From assembly GCF_022921095.1 (NCBI RefSeq), contig NZ_CP095053.1:2336501-2400500 (forward strand): a stretch of 64,000 nt of DNA. The letters run 5' to 3'. The stretch is from Hymenobacter aerilatus (GTDB lineage Bacteria > Bacteroidota > Bacteroidia > Cytophagales > Hymenobacteraceae). Numbering within the stretch: position 1 is the first letter of the stretch; every line of letters begins with the position of its first letter. Shown in pieces: positions 51,209 through 61,712 of the stretch. Under the pieces are notes generated by a model that worked only from the letters and a program-made list of their open reading frames with translations, was not told the DNA's origin and did no database searches. The position numbers and the translations under genes were made by a program.

Positions 51209-52222
51209 TTACTCCGGCGATACTTCTAGCGTTAGCACCTGGCCACCAATTTGCCGCAGACGGGTCAGGTACGCATGCGGCTCCAGGAGTTGATAGGGGA
51301 AGTATAACCCCGCCGGAACCGCAGGCTGGCCGTCTAGACCGAGCAACCGCTCCAGCAGCAAGACTACACCGAGAGCCGTCAACGGCATTTGTCCCTGCGG
51401 GTGCACCACCGCGTGCCGGGTGCGCAGCGGTTGCCCTGCGTGGTCTTCCCCGGCGAGGTCAATGAGGATTTCTGTCGACATGGGCTCTCCCTGGCGGCGG
51501 GAGGAACTCACACCAAACGCTAGCTTAAACTGTACGTTCGGCGCGCCAGTCGCCGTAGCCAGGCCGAGCACGTCATAAAAGGAGAACGAGTCCGCTTGTT
51601 GATCGGTACCATCCACGGCGCGAAAGGAGCTTTTGGCCTCGTCACCTACTTGCCAGGCAAAAGCCCCATCACGCCGAACAAGTGCCGCAGGCATAGTCTT
51701 GGTTTGGCGCTCAAAGTCTTCGTAGCCGGCTGGCCCCGTCACGTCTTGCTCATCGAGCAGCGCACCAATCGTAATGGCGTGAACCTGACCAAACGCTTGG
51801 GTAAATTGCAGCGTGGGCACGGTAGTAGCACCGACCAGCCATTCCGTACCTAGAACAACGGGGGACGCCTGCGGTTGGTGCATGTAGGTGGCTACCTCGG
51901 GACCCATCTCGAAGATGCCTGCCGAAATGCTCACGTGTGGGATGCCGCGAGCTTGGGCAAAGCGAAGCGCGGCAAGGCGGTGGTCCGTGAATAAAACCAC
52001 TACGGCACTCACTTGGCGTTGCCCTACGCCTAGGTCTTCGGCGGCAAGAGCCAGTGCAATGCCTTCGGCGCTGGGTAGCGTGGCTCCAGCTTCCTGTGCT
52101 TTAGCCAGGTCACGGCCGCCCAATAGCAGAGGCACTTCTGGATGGGCATCATAAAGCAACTGGGCTACCCAGCGGCCAACGGTGCCAGAACCACCGACTA
52201 AAAGAATGGGATTTTGTACCAT
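51209..52222 (-). CDS. NAD(P)-binding protein of the saccharopine dehydrogenase type
   Basis: 337 residues. The N-terminal Rossmann fold is ILLVGGSGTVGRWVAQLLYD, and VLFTDHRLAALRFAQARGIP with HVSISAG continues the saccharopine-dehydrogenase NADP-binding pattern. The C-terminal part is a beta-rich domain as in such oxidoreductases of unknown substrate. It is divergent from the TetR gene and its promoter overlaps a 20-bp palindrome, so it is probably the target of that repressor. No enzymatic pathway is indicated by neighbours. Confidence 0.75.
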   Translation of the reverse strand: MVQNPILLVGGSGTVGRWVAQLLYDAHPEVPLLLGGRDLAKAQEAGATLPSAEGIALALAAEDLGVGQRQVSAVVVLFTDHRLAALRFAQARGIPHVSISAGIFEMGPEVATYMHQPQASPVVLGTEWLVGATTVPTLQFTQAFGQVHAITIGALLDEQDVTGPAGYEDFERQTKTMPAALVRRDGAFAWQVGDEAKSSFRAVDGTDQQADSFSFYDVLGLATATGAPNVQFKLAFGVSSSRRQGEPMSTEILIDLAGEDHAGQPLRTRHAVVHPQGQMPLTALGVVLLLERLLGLDGQPAVPAGLYFPYQLLEPHAYLTRLRQIGGQVLTLEVSPE

Positions 52223-52254
52223 AGAAAATGCAAATAGGTATTGAGTACTTTTGA

Positions 52255-52284
52255 CAAATATACCTACTATTAGTAAGTTACCAA
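52255..52284 (-). promoter_or_regulatory. Promoter of the dehydrogenase-like gene
   Basis: On the minus strand TTG (52284-52282), 19 bases, then TATATTTG (52262-52255): a full consensus match. The region between the boxes lies under the left operator arm. Confidence 0.75.
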
Positions 52285-52306
52285 AAGTAACTTACTAATA
52301 GTAGGT
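52262..52306. promoter_or_regulatory. Palindromic TetR operator
   Basis: ACCTACTATTAGTAAGTTAC (52262-52281) is exactly inverted at 52287-52306 around CAAAA. Each arm contains its own small palindrome TACTATTAGTA, so two dimers could bind side by side. It lies between the divergent tetR and dehydrogenase-like genes and covers the leftward promoter. Confidence 0.9.
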
Positions 52307-52339
52307 TATTAAGCCTCTTCGTAAGCAGAGATTATACCT

Positions 52340-52960
52340 ATGACTCACTCTTCGGATACTGAAGCCCCTAAGCGCACCACCAGCAGGCTGGCAAAGGAGG
52401 AGCGGCGACACCAATTGCTTGCTACCGCGCTTGTTATCATTCGGGAGGAAGGCGCTGACCGTTTAACATTAGGCTATTTAGCAACTCGGGCCGGCGTGTC
52501 GAAGCCTATTACATACGAACACTTTGCTACTCGTGTGGGGCTGTTGACCGCGCTCTATAAATTACTAGATGAGCAGCAGTTACACGTATTGCAAGAAGCG
52601 TTGATATATGTTCAGCAAAATCTGCGGGATACAGCAGATGTGCTCGCCACCGCCTACATCCACTGCTCTGTCGACACAGGGGGTGAATGGCACGCAGTAA
52701 GGGCAGCTTTGGCAGGCAGCGAAGAAATGGGGGCAGTGCAGCAGGAACTGCTAGCCGGTTACGTCCAGTTGTTTAGCACCACTCTGGCTCCTCATAGCTC
52801 CTTAGCCCCAGTTGCATTACATCGGTGCTGCGTGGGGCTAGTTGGTGCCGGCGAGGCCCTTTCGGTGCTGATGCTAAGCGGACAGTGTAGTGAGTTGGAA
52901 GCAGCCACTGCTTTTTCCTCCTTAATACAGGGCGGCCTCCTGCTTTCGCCTCAACGCTGA
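52340..52960 (+). CDS. TetR-family repressor
   Basis: 206 residues. The N-terminal HTH is at about 20-65: LAKEERRHQLLATALVIIRE, ADRLTLGYLATRAGVSKPIT and YEHFATRVGLLTALYKLLDE. The C-terminal ligand domain is helical and not specific. The operator just upstream and the divergent dehydrogenase-like gene suggest local autoregulation and release by an unknown small molecule. Confidence 0.9.
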   Translation: MTHSSDTEAPKRTTSRLAKEERRHQLLATALVIIREEGADRLTLGYLATRAGVSKPITYEHFATRVGLLTALYKLLDEQQLHVLQEALIYVQQNLRDTADVLATAYIHCSVDTGGEWHAVRAALAGSEEMGAVQQELLAGYVQLFSTTLAPHSSLAPVALHRCCVGLVGAGEALSVLMLSGQCSELEAATAFSSLIQGGLLLSPQR

Positions 52961-53046
52961 GCGTAGGTATTGCAGCAAGCAGCAATCAAGGCCAATGCTG
53001 ACTCTGCGGAGGGTAGACATACACCGTAAAAACAGATGCTTACTCT

Positions 53047-53475
53047 ATGAAACTATCAAACTTTACGATTAAAAGCTTTACTGAGCTAGAATGGCCTAAT
53101 GGAGGCTATGCAGATTTGCATAATGATTTCTTATCCAACCAATTAGCATATAAACCTCAGGCTGCAAGCCTAGTTCTATTCTGGACAAAATCGACAGGAG
53201 AATGGGCAAAACAAGTTCAGATTGCCTCTCTCAAGATTGTCTTTACAAACGTCAACTTCTTGCGAGTAAGGGAACGTGAGGCGGCCTACCCATTATCGGA
53301 GGATGAATGTTTATCTGAAATTGGCTGGTCTCCACCAGATGAGAAAGACAATTTTGACAGCTTTTACCCTGATCAAAACGCTCCCTCCACTTACGACTTA
53401 CTTATTGGCTTTCACAGTGAATGGGCCATTAAACTTAATGCTGATAATGCTCAGCTATTTATCGAGACTCTTTGA
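53047..53475 (+). CDS. Hypothetical small protein
   Basis: Not recognised. 142 residues, soluble, more AT-rich than the neighbours. The sequence SLKIVFTNVNFLRVRERE and the aromatic C-terminal half suggest a mixed alpha/beta fold resembling small immunity-type proteins, but no family can be named. It stands alone between tetR and pdhB and may be a recent insertion. Confidence 0.55.
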   Translation: MKLSNFTIKSFTELEWPNGGYADLHNDFLSNQLAYKPQAASLVLFWTKSTGEWAKQVQIASLKIVFTNVNFLRVREREAAYPLSEDECLSEIGWSPPDEKDNFDSFYPDQNAPSTYDLLIGFHSEWAIKLNADNAQLFIETL

Positions 53476-53657
53476 GCCTACCACCCTACCCCTGTAACAC
53501 AAGCGCAACATGGGTATACCCTCAAGGTCCTTCGATGCACTCAGGCCGACAAACGAGTAGGCACGAATCTGATTTGCCCAACCCGGCTACTCGTCGTAGC
53601 TTTACGGGCCGGATATTGCCGGTTTTTCTGTTTTCTGATTGTTGTCATTTACTGTCT

Positions 53658-54641
<984 letters not shown>

Positions 54642-54660
54642 AATTGCATTTCATAAGCGT

Positions 54661-54725
54661 GTCATCCTGACGCAGGAAGGACCTTATCCAGCTGGAACAC
54701 TATGTTCGACTGAGATAAGGTCCTT
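54661..54725. repeat. Partial intergenic palindrome
   Basis: It begins GTCATCCTGACGCAGGAAGG. AAGGACCTTATC (54677-54688) is inverted at 54714-54725; the outer right arm is lost. The loop contains GTTCGACTGAG. A truncated member of the GTCATCCTGAGC family, after pdhB. Confidence 0.85.
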
Positions 54726-54777
54726 TTGCGTAGCAAAAAATAGCTTTCTCTTATCCTACCCTCTTTTCTCTTCACCT

Positions 54778-55317
54778 ATGAACTACCGCCTGAGCACCCG
54801 TCTGGAGCAGTTGGAACGTGCTACAGAACGCCTACTTCAGTCGGCGGAGGCGCTGGGCGAGCGGGCTTACCAATCGCCAGGATCGGGGAAGTGGTCTGCA
54901 GCGCAGGTAGTACAGCATTTGCTGGTGTCGGAGACGGGTATTAATCAGTACTTGGAGAAGAAAATCCAGGAGGCCGAAGGGTTGCAACACGCCGGACTTG
55001 GGCATTTCTTGCGCAGCCGGTTGCTGCGCGTGTTGCTACGAGCACCGTTTCTGCGCTTCCAAACGCCTGCCTACCTCACGGCTAAAACGCCCATCACGGC
55101 CCCACCCCTACCCGAGCTACGCCAGCAATGGGCCAGCGTGCGGCGACGACTGGAGCAAATTCTGAACGAATATCCAGAGCAGCTGATGCGGCGTGCCATC
55201 TTCAAACACCCGCGCTCAGGCATGCTCACCATCGCTCAAACGCTGGATTTTATGGTCGACCACGTGCTGCATCATCAAAAGCAGATAGAGCGGATTGAGA
55301 AAATGGTGAAGTTGTGA
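54778..55317 (+). CDS. DinB-family protein
   Basis: 179 residues, four-helix bundle of the DinB/YfiT type. The family's metal-binding His are visible in VVQHLLVSETGINQYL and in DHVLHHQKQIERI. Such proteins may use thiol cofactors in transferase reactions; the substrate here is unknown. It stands alone between two palindromes. Confidence 0.85.
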   Translation: MNYRLSTRLEQLERATERLLQSAEALGERAYQSPGSGKWSAAQVVQHLLVSETGINQYLEKKIQEAEGLQHAGLGHFLRSRLLRVLLRAPFLRFQTPAYLTAKTPITAPPLPELRQQWASVRRRLEQILNEYPEQLMRRAIFKHPRSGMLTIAQTLDFMVDHVLHHQKQIERIEKMVKL

Positions 55318-55330
55318 ATGGCAGACGCTT

Positions 55331-55430
55331 GTCATCCTGAGTGGAGCGAAGGACCTTTTCACGTGTGAACGACGGTCATAATAACGACTCGTTCTGGTGT
55401 GACAAGGTCCTTCACTGCGTTCAGGATGAC
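55331..55430. repeat. Intergenic palindrome (27-bp arms)
   Basis: GTCATCCTGAGTGGAGCGAA with GGACCTT (55331-55357) is inverted at 55404-55430 with a few mismatches. The loop includes GAACGACGGTCATAATAACG and ACTCGTTC, the same loop words as at 37966-38109. Confidence 0.9.
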
Positions 55431-55456
55431 AGCTGAATTTTTATGTTCTTTTCTCC

Positions 55457-55906
55457 CTATTTCGCTTCTTTCACAATATCCTGATAGCTCTCGTGGCGGG
55501 CAGCGGCAGTCATAGCAGCGGCTAGCTCGGCTGGCGGCACGGTGAGCTTACGACGCTGCAAATCCAACCAAGCACCATCTACGGTGACGGTGGCCGCTAC
55601 CACGCCATCGGGTTTGCGAATAGTATGAATGATGCGCCAGCGCGAACCATCGGCGTTCAGGCCAGCCACTTCCGACGATACGGTAATGGACTCACCCAGG
55701 CGTACTTCGCGCAGAAAACGCGTGTCTTCCCGAAACAGAATCGGTCCTAGCTGGTGCTCGGTGAAATACTTCATCGTAAAACCGGCCTCGGACAAATATT
55801 CCAGGCGGGTATGGGCGGCGTAATCAGTGTAGGCGGAGTGGCGCATGTGGCCGTTGGGGTCCATGTCGGCCCAGAGGGCAGTGTAGGTTTTTTCGTAGGC
55901 GGGCAT
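55457..55906 (-). CDS. Acyl-CoA thioesterase (hotdog fold, 4HBT)
   Basis: 149 residues from ATG 55906 (MPAYEKTYTALWADMDPNGH); the frame extends to 56011 but that part contains the terminator and is not coding. The active-site phrase WADMDPNGHMRHSAYTDYA is characteristic of 4-hydroxybenzoyl-CoA-like thioesterases. It hydrolyses short acyl-CoA esters, substrate undefined. It stands alone, closed by the palindrome to the left. Confidence 0.9.
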   Translation of the reverse strand: MPAYEKTYTALWADMDPNGHMRHSAYTDYAAHTRLEYLSEAGFTMKYFTEHQLGPILFREDTRFLREVRLGESITVSSEVAGLNADGSRWRIIHTIRKPDGVVAATVTVDGAWLDLQRRKLTVPPAELAAAMTAAARHESYQDIVKEAK

Positions 55907-55969
55907 AAGAGCGTGATGGATACAGGAAATGTTGCGGGATAAAACGCGTAAGCACCCTGGTTGTTCAAA

Positions 55970-56005
55970 AAAACAGCCCCATTGAATTTTCAACGGGGCT
56001 GTTTT
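55970..56005. terminator. Bidirectional terminator hairpin
   Basis: AAAACAGCCCC (55970-55980) pairs with GGGGCTGTTTT (55995-56005), with an inner TTGAA/TTCAA pairing. It lies downstream of the SusD remnant and upstream of the thioesterase. Confidence 0.85.
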
Positions 56006-56035
56006 CTGCAATGTGCATCTGTCCCCTACCCTTTA

Positions 56036-56993
56036 TCAAATAGCAGGGTCGGTGGGCACGTTGGGGTTGGTGAGACGCTCCTGCTGCGGGTAGGGGTAGA
56101 AATTGCGCGTACGCTCTACCAACAAAGCCAGCGGGATTGGACGGCTCAGGCGGCGGCTATCGGGCAGGCGCAGGCCGGTCATGAACAGCTCGGCGGCCCG
56201 CTGCCGATAGATTTCCGCGAGCAGCGCATCGGCCGTAACGGCGCCGGCGTAAGCCGGTAGGCTAGCCCCTACCCCAAAGGCATCGGCGCTGGAGGCCTGG
56301 GTACGCACGGCGTTGATGAGCGTAACGGCCTGCGCCAAGTCGCCGTTCTGGCGCACAATGGCTTCGGCCTGAATCAGGCGCATCTCATCGGGAAGATACA
56401 CTGGAATGGCGGTGCTTTGCGTGGTGAAGGAACCTGCCACGGAACGCAGCGTGTCGCGGCCCAGCACCGGGTCCGATACTACATCGGTTGGGTTGGTAAG
56501 GTAGAAGCACAGGCGCGCATCGCGGCGGTTTACCAGTGCGGCGGGCACTCCAAAGAGGTTGCGCGGCCGGAAGTTGCGTCCCAGCACAATGCTCTGATAA
56601 ATGGGGTTTGGGTTCTGCGGATTGTATTGGAAAGTTGAGCGGCTACTCAGATTCACCACAGCGGCAGCGGCGGCGGCCTCAGCGTAATTGCCGGCGGCTA
56701 GGTTGTAGCGCGCCCGATGGGCATTGATGGTGTTGGCTAGGTCCAGCGTACTGGCCGTTACCTTGGTCGTAAACTCGGCCGAGGGCGCGGTAGTGGTAAT
56801 CAGCTGCTGGGCTTCATTGAGCAAGCGGATGGCCTCGGCCAGCAGCTGTGCGCGCGGCACAAACGTGGCCTGCCCCGAACGGTCGGAGTTGACGGGGGCC
56901 TGTTCGAAGTATTGGGCCAGCGTACCCAGCGCAATGGCTTTAAATAGGTTAGCATGAGCCAGTACGGCGTCGCGGGTGGCGTACCAGGCGACC
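56036..56993 (-). pseudogene. SusD/RagB remnant, 5' half deleted
   Basis: The frame from about 56993 to 56036 encodes the C-terminal two thirds of a SusD-type nutrient-binding lipoprotein: YATRDAVLAHANLFKAIALG, LNEAQQLITTTAPSAEF and LVERTRNFYPYPQQERLTNP as the usual end. The signal peptide, lipobox and first 150 or so residues are missing. At about 56993 the frame runs into the SusC remnant, so one deletion removed the SusC 3' end and the SusD 5' end together. The surviving SusD part has no stop inside and looks young. Confidence 0.9.
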
Positions 56994-58757
56994 ATCCTTC
57001 CAGAATTTTTCCTCCGACAGCTGGTAGGAGCCGCTGGCTTTGAGGTAGCGCTGCCAGTTGCGGTCCTGGTTGATATTGTCGTAAAAAGGCGAGGCGGCAT
57101 CGAAGCGGATGGCGCCGGTGAGGTACACACGCTGCCCCAGGCCAAAGGTTTGCTGCAAGAAATAGCCTTCTATGCGGCGCTCGGCCCGGTAGTCATTGGC
57201 CAAGTAGGTGCCGTTGAAGTTTCTACCCCCGTTACCAGCTGTTGCGAGGCAATGTTGGTGAGCAGCGTGCGGTCAAACTGCTAGGTGCCGCCCAGCGAGG
57301 TAGTCGATTCCAGCCAGTCAGGAAGGTACGGCGGTAGCCCAGCGTCAGGTCGTTGTTGTACTGCAGCACCGTTTGGTCCCCACGGCAGGCATAGCCGGCC
57401 GCGTAGGTAGGCGTGGTGTTGCCGGGCGGAATAAAGGCCGTGCCAATCTGGGTGTAGGTATCAAAACCGAACACGTTGTCTATCGTGAAGCCCTCAAACG
57501 GCGTCAAATTCAGCTGAACGTCGCCAATCAGGCGCGAGGTGCGCTGCTGGAATTTGAAGCGGTTGATGGCCTGCAGCGGGTTGGTGCGCGTCACGATACT
57601 GGTAGGCGTAGTGCTAGGGTAGACGCCCGTGGCCTCGTTGGGCCGTGGGTTGATGAAGTTGTTGCTGAAGATAAAGCCTGTGAGGGCTCCGTAGGCCTCG
57701 TTGATGCCACCATTGGGCACCTCGTTGCTGGTACTAAGGGTGTAGCTGGCCCCACCCGACACACTGGCCCAGTTGGTAAGAGTCTGCTGCAAGCGCAGGC
57801 GGCCGGTATTACGGTTGAAATCGGTAGCGTCGATGATGCCCTGTTTTTAAAATAGGAGCCCGACAGCGTATACTTTGTGTTCTGACTGCCGCCGGATACC
57901 GAGGCGTAATTTTCCGTGCCCACGGCCGTCCGGAAAATCTTATCCTAGTAGTCATAGCGCTCTGCGGGTACCTGCGTCAGGTCGGTAGCGGTGGTATTGG
58001 CAAATCGGAGTGGGTACTGATTGTAGTCCAGCTTATTGCGCAGCTTCGACACGATAAACTCGCTGGAAACCGTGACAGAAGGCTTGCCTTCCTTGCCGCG
58101 CTTCGTGAAGATCTGCACCACCCCGTTGGCCGCCCGCGAGCTATAAATGGCCGCTGCCGCCGCACCCTTAATGACCTCGATGCGCTCAATGTCGTTGGGG
58201 TTGATATCGGCCAGGCGGTTTTGGGCGTAGCCGCCTAGATCCAGTAACTCGGGCGAGTCGTTGTTGATGATAACGGTATCCACCAAATACAGCGGTTCCG
58301 ACGAACCCACGATGGTACTAGTGCCGCGCAGACGCACCGAAATGCCCCCGGCCGGATTGCCCGAGTTCTGCGAAATCTGTGCGCCCGATATCTTCCCCTG
58401 CAAGGCCTGGTCTATTTGGGTAGGGGCACCGGCGGTCAACTCGCGGCTGCCTACCGTACTGATGGCGTTGCCGAGCTGCTGCTTGCTGGTAGCCACCGAG
58501 TTACCCGTTACCACTACCTCTTTCAAGCCAATCAGGTCCTGCCGCAGCTGCACGTTGGCCGTCATAGTGGGGTTGTTGCCCAGCGTGATGGTTTGCGTGC
58601 TATTGGCGTAGCCTTCCGAGCTGACAACCAGCTGATAGGTGTCCGGCGCCACAGCGGCCCGCAGGTCGTAGTTGCCGAACGCCAGCAGCTACCAACCGGC
58701 AGCCCCACGGGGCGGCCTACCCAGATGCTCAGAAAAGGATGCGTAGAGTTTACTCAT
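56994..58757 (-). pseudogene. SusC-type TonB-dependent receptor remnant, multiply disrupted
   Basis: Fragments of a SusC receptor can be read from about 58757 leftward. ATG 58757 begins MSKLYASFSEHLGRPP, then an in-frame TAG at 58689-58691. The plug LKEVVVTGNSVATSKQQLGN, LQGKISGAQISQNSGNP and ERIEVIKGAAAAAIY follows, then TAG at 57945-57947. SVSGGSQNTKYTLSGSYFKN is followed by a one-base loss at 57839-57841, then a barrel part, another frameshift near 57305, TAG at 57281-57283, a one-base loss in the C run at 57226-57230, and finally SYQLSEEKFWKDG fused to SusD. The signal-peptide region and most of the N-terminal regulatory-like domain are also gone. It cannot be functional. Confidence 0.92.
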
Positions 58758-58904
58758 GCACTACAAAAAGTTAGGGTGAAAAGAAGCATAAACCGGCCGC
58801 ATGTGCCCACAGTGTTTGTTGCGCACATTACCAGTTAGTAGCTCAATGTAAGCGGTTTTGTCTTTTCTTGTAGCACTTTCCTGATACCAGTTTCCTCCTT
58901 TTTT

Positions 58905-60104
58905 ATGAATCCCAACCTGCTCCACCTCGTCCGCATAGCGCAACAGCCCGCGCGCCGTATCATTGGCCTAATGTCGGGTACTTCGCTCGATGGGCTGGAC
59001 GTGGCCTTGTGCCGGTGCGAGGGAAGCGGCTTGCATACGCGGGTGCAGGTAGAGCGCTTCCACACAGTACCCTACCCCGAGGAGGTGAAAAACGAAATCC
59101 GGCAGGTGTTTGCCAAAGCCGATATCAGCTTCGAGCAACTCTGCCTACTCAATCCCTGGATTGGCCACTTGCACGCCGATATGGTCTTGGACTGCCTGCG
59201 CCAGTGGCAGGTAGCACCCCACGAAGTTGATTGCATTGCCAGCCACGGCCAGACCGTGTACCACGCGCCCAGCCACCAGCACGGCCGCCCCAATTTCCCG
59301 AACGCTACCCTCCAGCTCGGCGACGGCGACCATGTGGCCGTACGCACGGGCATTCTCACCCTCAGCGACTTCCGGCAGAAACATTTGGCAGCGGGCGGCG
59401 AAGGTGCTCCACTGGCTGTGTATGGCGACTACCTTCTATTCTCGAAAGAAAACGAAGACCGCATTCTACTGAATATGGGCGGCATTGCCAACTTCACCTA
59501 CCTACCCGGCTCCCGAGAGCTGGCCGGCATCTTCTCCACCGATGTTGGTCCCGGCAACACCCTGCTCGATGCCTTCACGCAGCACTACTTCCCACCCCTC
59601 AGCTACGACGCCGACGGCGCGCTGGCTACCCAGGGCCAAGTGCACCAGGCCTTGCTCACTGCCCTCCTCGACCATCCTTTCTTTCAGGCTGATTTTCCTA
59701 AAACTACCGGTCCGGAGCTATTTAATAAGGAATATGTGCGGCGGGCGCAGCAGCGTAGCGGCTGCCCTACCCTGCCGCCGTACGATTTGCTGGCCACTCT
59801 CACGCAGTTCAGTGCCGAGGGTATCGTGCGGGCGCTGGAGCGTTGCTTCCCCATTCCGCACCTCACGGTATACGCAAGTGGCGGCGGCATGCACAACCCT
59901 GTGCTGATGGCCGCCCTAAGCCAGCGCCTCCCTCACTGCCGCTTCACTACCACCGACGAATTGGGTGTTTTACCCGATGCCAAAGAGGCCGTACTCTTCG
60001 CCGTGCTTGCCAACGAAGCCCTAGCCGGCACACCCGAAACCTTCCAGGGCGGCCAGCCTGGTAACCCAGCCGTGAGTATGGGCAAGATTTCCTTTGCGCG
60101 GTGA
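58905..60104 (+). CDS. anmK: Anhydro-N-acetylmuramic acid kinase
   Basis: 399 residues. It phosphorylates and opens anhydro-N-acetylmuramic acid in peptidoglycan recycling. GLMSGTSLDGLDVALCRCEG is the family signature near 22-40, ASHGQTVYHAPSHQHGRPN the substrate part, DVGPGNTLLDAFTQHYF the phosphate/ATP region, and ASGGGMHNPVLMAAL the second nucleotide motif. Length is normal. The gene is isolated; no murQ lies beside it. Confidence 0.95.
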   Translation: MNPNLLHLVRIAQQPARRIIGLMSGTSLDGLDVALCRCEGSGLHTRVQVERFHTVPYPEEVKNEIRQVFAKADISFEQLCLLNPWIGHLHADMVLDCLRQWQVAPHEVDCIASHGQTVYHAPSHQHGRPNFPNATLQLGDGDHVAVRTGILTLSDFRQKHLAAGGEGAPLAVYGDYLLFSKENEDRILLNMGGIANFTYLPGSRELAGIFSTDVGPGNTLLDAFTQHYFPPLSYDADGALATQGQVHQALLTALLDHPFFQADFPKTTGPELFNKEYVRRAQQRSGCPTLPPYDLLATLTQFSAEGIVRALERCFPIPHLTVYASGGGMHNPVLMAALSQRLPHCRFTTTDELGVLPDAKEAVLFAVLANEALAGTPETFQGGQPGNPAVSMGKISFAR

Positions 60105-60119
60105 GATGGTGAGTAAAAA

Positions 60120-60241
60120 ACGGCTGTCATCCTTCATCCGGCGTCTGCTTGCGAAGGACCTTATGCCCGAAAAAGGAGTCGTTGGTACGCTTATCGTTCT
60201 GCCGTGAGAAGGTCCTTCGCGCTGCTCAGGATGACAGCCGT
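60120..60241. repeat. Intergenic palindrome after anmK
   Basis: The left arm 60120-60163 starts ACGGCTGTCATCC and contains GCGAAGGACCTTATGCC; the right arm 60208-60241 reads AAGGTCCTTCGCGCTGCTCA and GGATGACAGCCGT. The left arm has a small insertion (ATCCGGCGTCTGCTT). The loop GGAGTCGTTGGTACGCTTATC is the reverse complement of the loop words seen at 38030-38050. Confidence 0.9.
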
Positions 60242-60280
60242 ATTTTTACTCACCATCTCACCATTTCACTATCTCACCAC

Positions 60281-61015
60281 TTACAATAGCGTGAGGCGCA
60301 CGAGGTACTGGTCTTGCTCATCGTGGTCCAGGAATTCGACGGTGTAGCCGGCAGCTTCGGCGTAGTCTTGTAGGATGCTGGCATCGGCGAACAGCCAGTG
60401 GAAGGGTGCGCCGGTTTCCTCTTTGTAGCTCATGCGGTATTCTACCTCGCCGTAGTAGGGGCCATTGAGGTTGAGGACCAGAGCGCCTTCTTCGTCCTCG
60501 TAGAGGTAGGCTATGTCGGCGGAGGTGGCTAGTATCTGCCCGCCCGGCGCTAGCAGGCCGCGGGCGTGCACCAGAAATTTTTCGAGGCCATCAAGGGTAC
60601 CTACTAGGCCCAGGCCGTTCATCAGCATCAGAATGGTATCGTAAGGCTGGTCGTTGTGGAGAATGGGGTCGAACAGGTCATGACAGGCTACCTGCTGCAC
60701 GCCACGCTGCTGCATTACCTGCACCGCACCAGGCGAAACATCCAGGGCCTTCACCGTGTAGCCGCGCTGTTGCAGTTCCAGCGCATGGGCACCGGCACCG
60801 GCGCCCACGTCCAGCACCCTACCCTGGCAGGCCTCTAAAGCAGTGCGCTCCAGCTCAGGCATTTCCCACAGGGTACGAAACAAGTAACTGGCCGGCAGGG
60901 GCTCATCCTCGGCCACATTGCTGTGCACCGTGAGCGTGGCCGATGCGTGGCCGTGGTGAAAGTCGAGCAGGGCGTGCCCCATGGGGTCGTGGGCGACAGA
61001 AGGAGAAGAAGGCAT
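60281..61015 (-). CDS. Class I SAM-dependent methyltransferase
   Basis: 244 residues. The SAM-binding motif I GRVLDVGAGAGAHALELQQR lies near 65-85, and motif II/III ALDVSPGAVQVMQQRGV follows. A central YDTILMLMNGLGLVGTLDGL and a C-terminal YRMSYKEETGAPFHWLFADA indicate a small-molecule-type methyltransferase of unknown substrate. ATG 61015 gives a full-length protein. It stands alone between the anmK palindrome and the divergent hypothetical gene. Confidence 0.88.
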   Translation of the reverse strand: MPSSPSVAHDPMGHALLDFHHGHASATLTVHSNVAEDEPLPASYLFRTLWEMPELERTALEACQGRVLDVGAGAGAHALELQQRGYTVKALDVSPGAVQVMQQRGVQQVACHDLFDPILHNDQPYDTILMLMNGLGLVGTLDGLEKFLVHARGLLAPGGQILATSADIAYLYEDEEGALVLNLNGPYYGEVEYRMSYKEETGAPFHWLFADASILQDYAEAAGYTVEFLDHDEQDQYLVRLTLL

Positions 61016-61171
61016 ACGAGCAAGCGAAAGACAGAGGAACTACCCTGGTTTAGGCTGCAAGTTACGCCGCATTGCGCGAGTAAACAGCTCTTTTATGGGT
61101 TGCTGTATCCTTCGGCGGGCGCGTTGCGTTTGCCCTACGTACATTCACTCCTACCTTACATTCCTTCGGCC

Positions 61172-61564
61172 ATGGCCAGCAACCTCGACTATCTGAATCC
61201 CGATCTGCTACCCCTCGAAGAAAAGCTAAACGCCTACCTCGAAGCCGAGCAGGACTATCGACGGGCTGCTACGCAGGCAACCAATCTGCCCGTTGACCAC
61301 GCTGCCTCCTCCAAAACCGACGACCTTTTCGCCCAGCGCCCCGCCACTGGCAGCTTCGATCAGGCCACCGACGAGGTAACGCAGCAACTGGATACTATGC
61401 GCGCGGACATAGAAGCTTTGCGCCGCCAGATAATCGACTTGCTCCCCGTGCGCGACGAGTTTATCAAAGTTAATCTTGGGTATGGTCCCAGCCGTGCCGG
61501 GGCATTCCGTATTCCTTCTTCGCCGGCTGATGCGCCAGAATATGAGTTGCGCATTGTGCATTAA
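61172..61564 (+). CDS. Hypothetical coiled-coil protein
   Basis: Not recognised. 130 residues from ATG 61172 (MASNLDYLNPDLLPLEEKLN); the longer open frame upstream is not coding. Mostly helical: LEEKLNAYLEAEQDYRRAAT and DEVTQQLDTMRADIEALRRQ form a coiled coil. A conserved-looking VNLGYGPSRAGAFRI follows. It ends just before a strong terminator and is the last host gene before the second element. Confidence 0.65.
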   Translation: MASNLDYLNPDLLPLEEKLNAYLEAEQDYRRAATQATNLPVDHAASSKTDDLFAQRPATGSFDQATDEVTQQLDTMRADIEALRRQIIDLLPVRDEFIKVNLGYGPSRAGAFRIPSSPADAPEYELRIVH

Positions 61565-61604
61565 ACGCCTTCTTTCCCTACCCCGCTAGCCAGCCGCATC
61601 TGCA

Positions 61605-61657
61605 CGTAAAGGCCCCGCCGCTCCTGTATCATCTACAAGAGCGGCGGGGCCTTTACG
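61605..61657. terminator. Very strong terminator (19-bp perfect stem)
   Basis: CGTAAAGGCCCCGCCGCTC at 61605-61623 is exactly inverted at 61639-61657, with GTTTCTACC following. It is the last host-type feature before the right-hand element. Confidence 0.95.
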
Positions 61658-61712
61658 TTTCTACCCCAGGCAGAATCTCATTTCGGGAAACCACCCGATT
61701 AGACATAAAAAA

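Noticed and set aside
53472..53657. N-terminal extension of pdhB
   Set aside because: E1 beta proteins begin at the MRTIQFREAL sequence; the extension is intergenic DNA without start signal.
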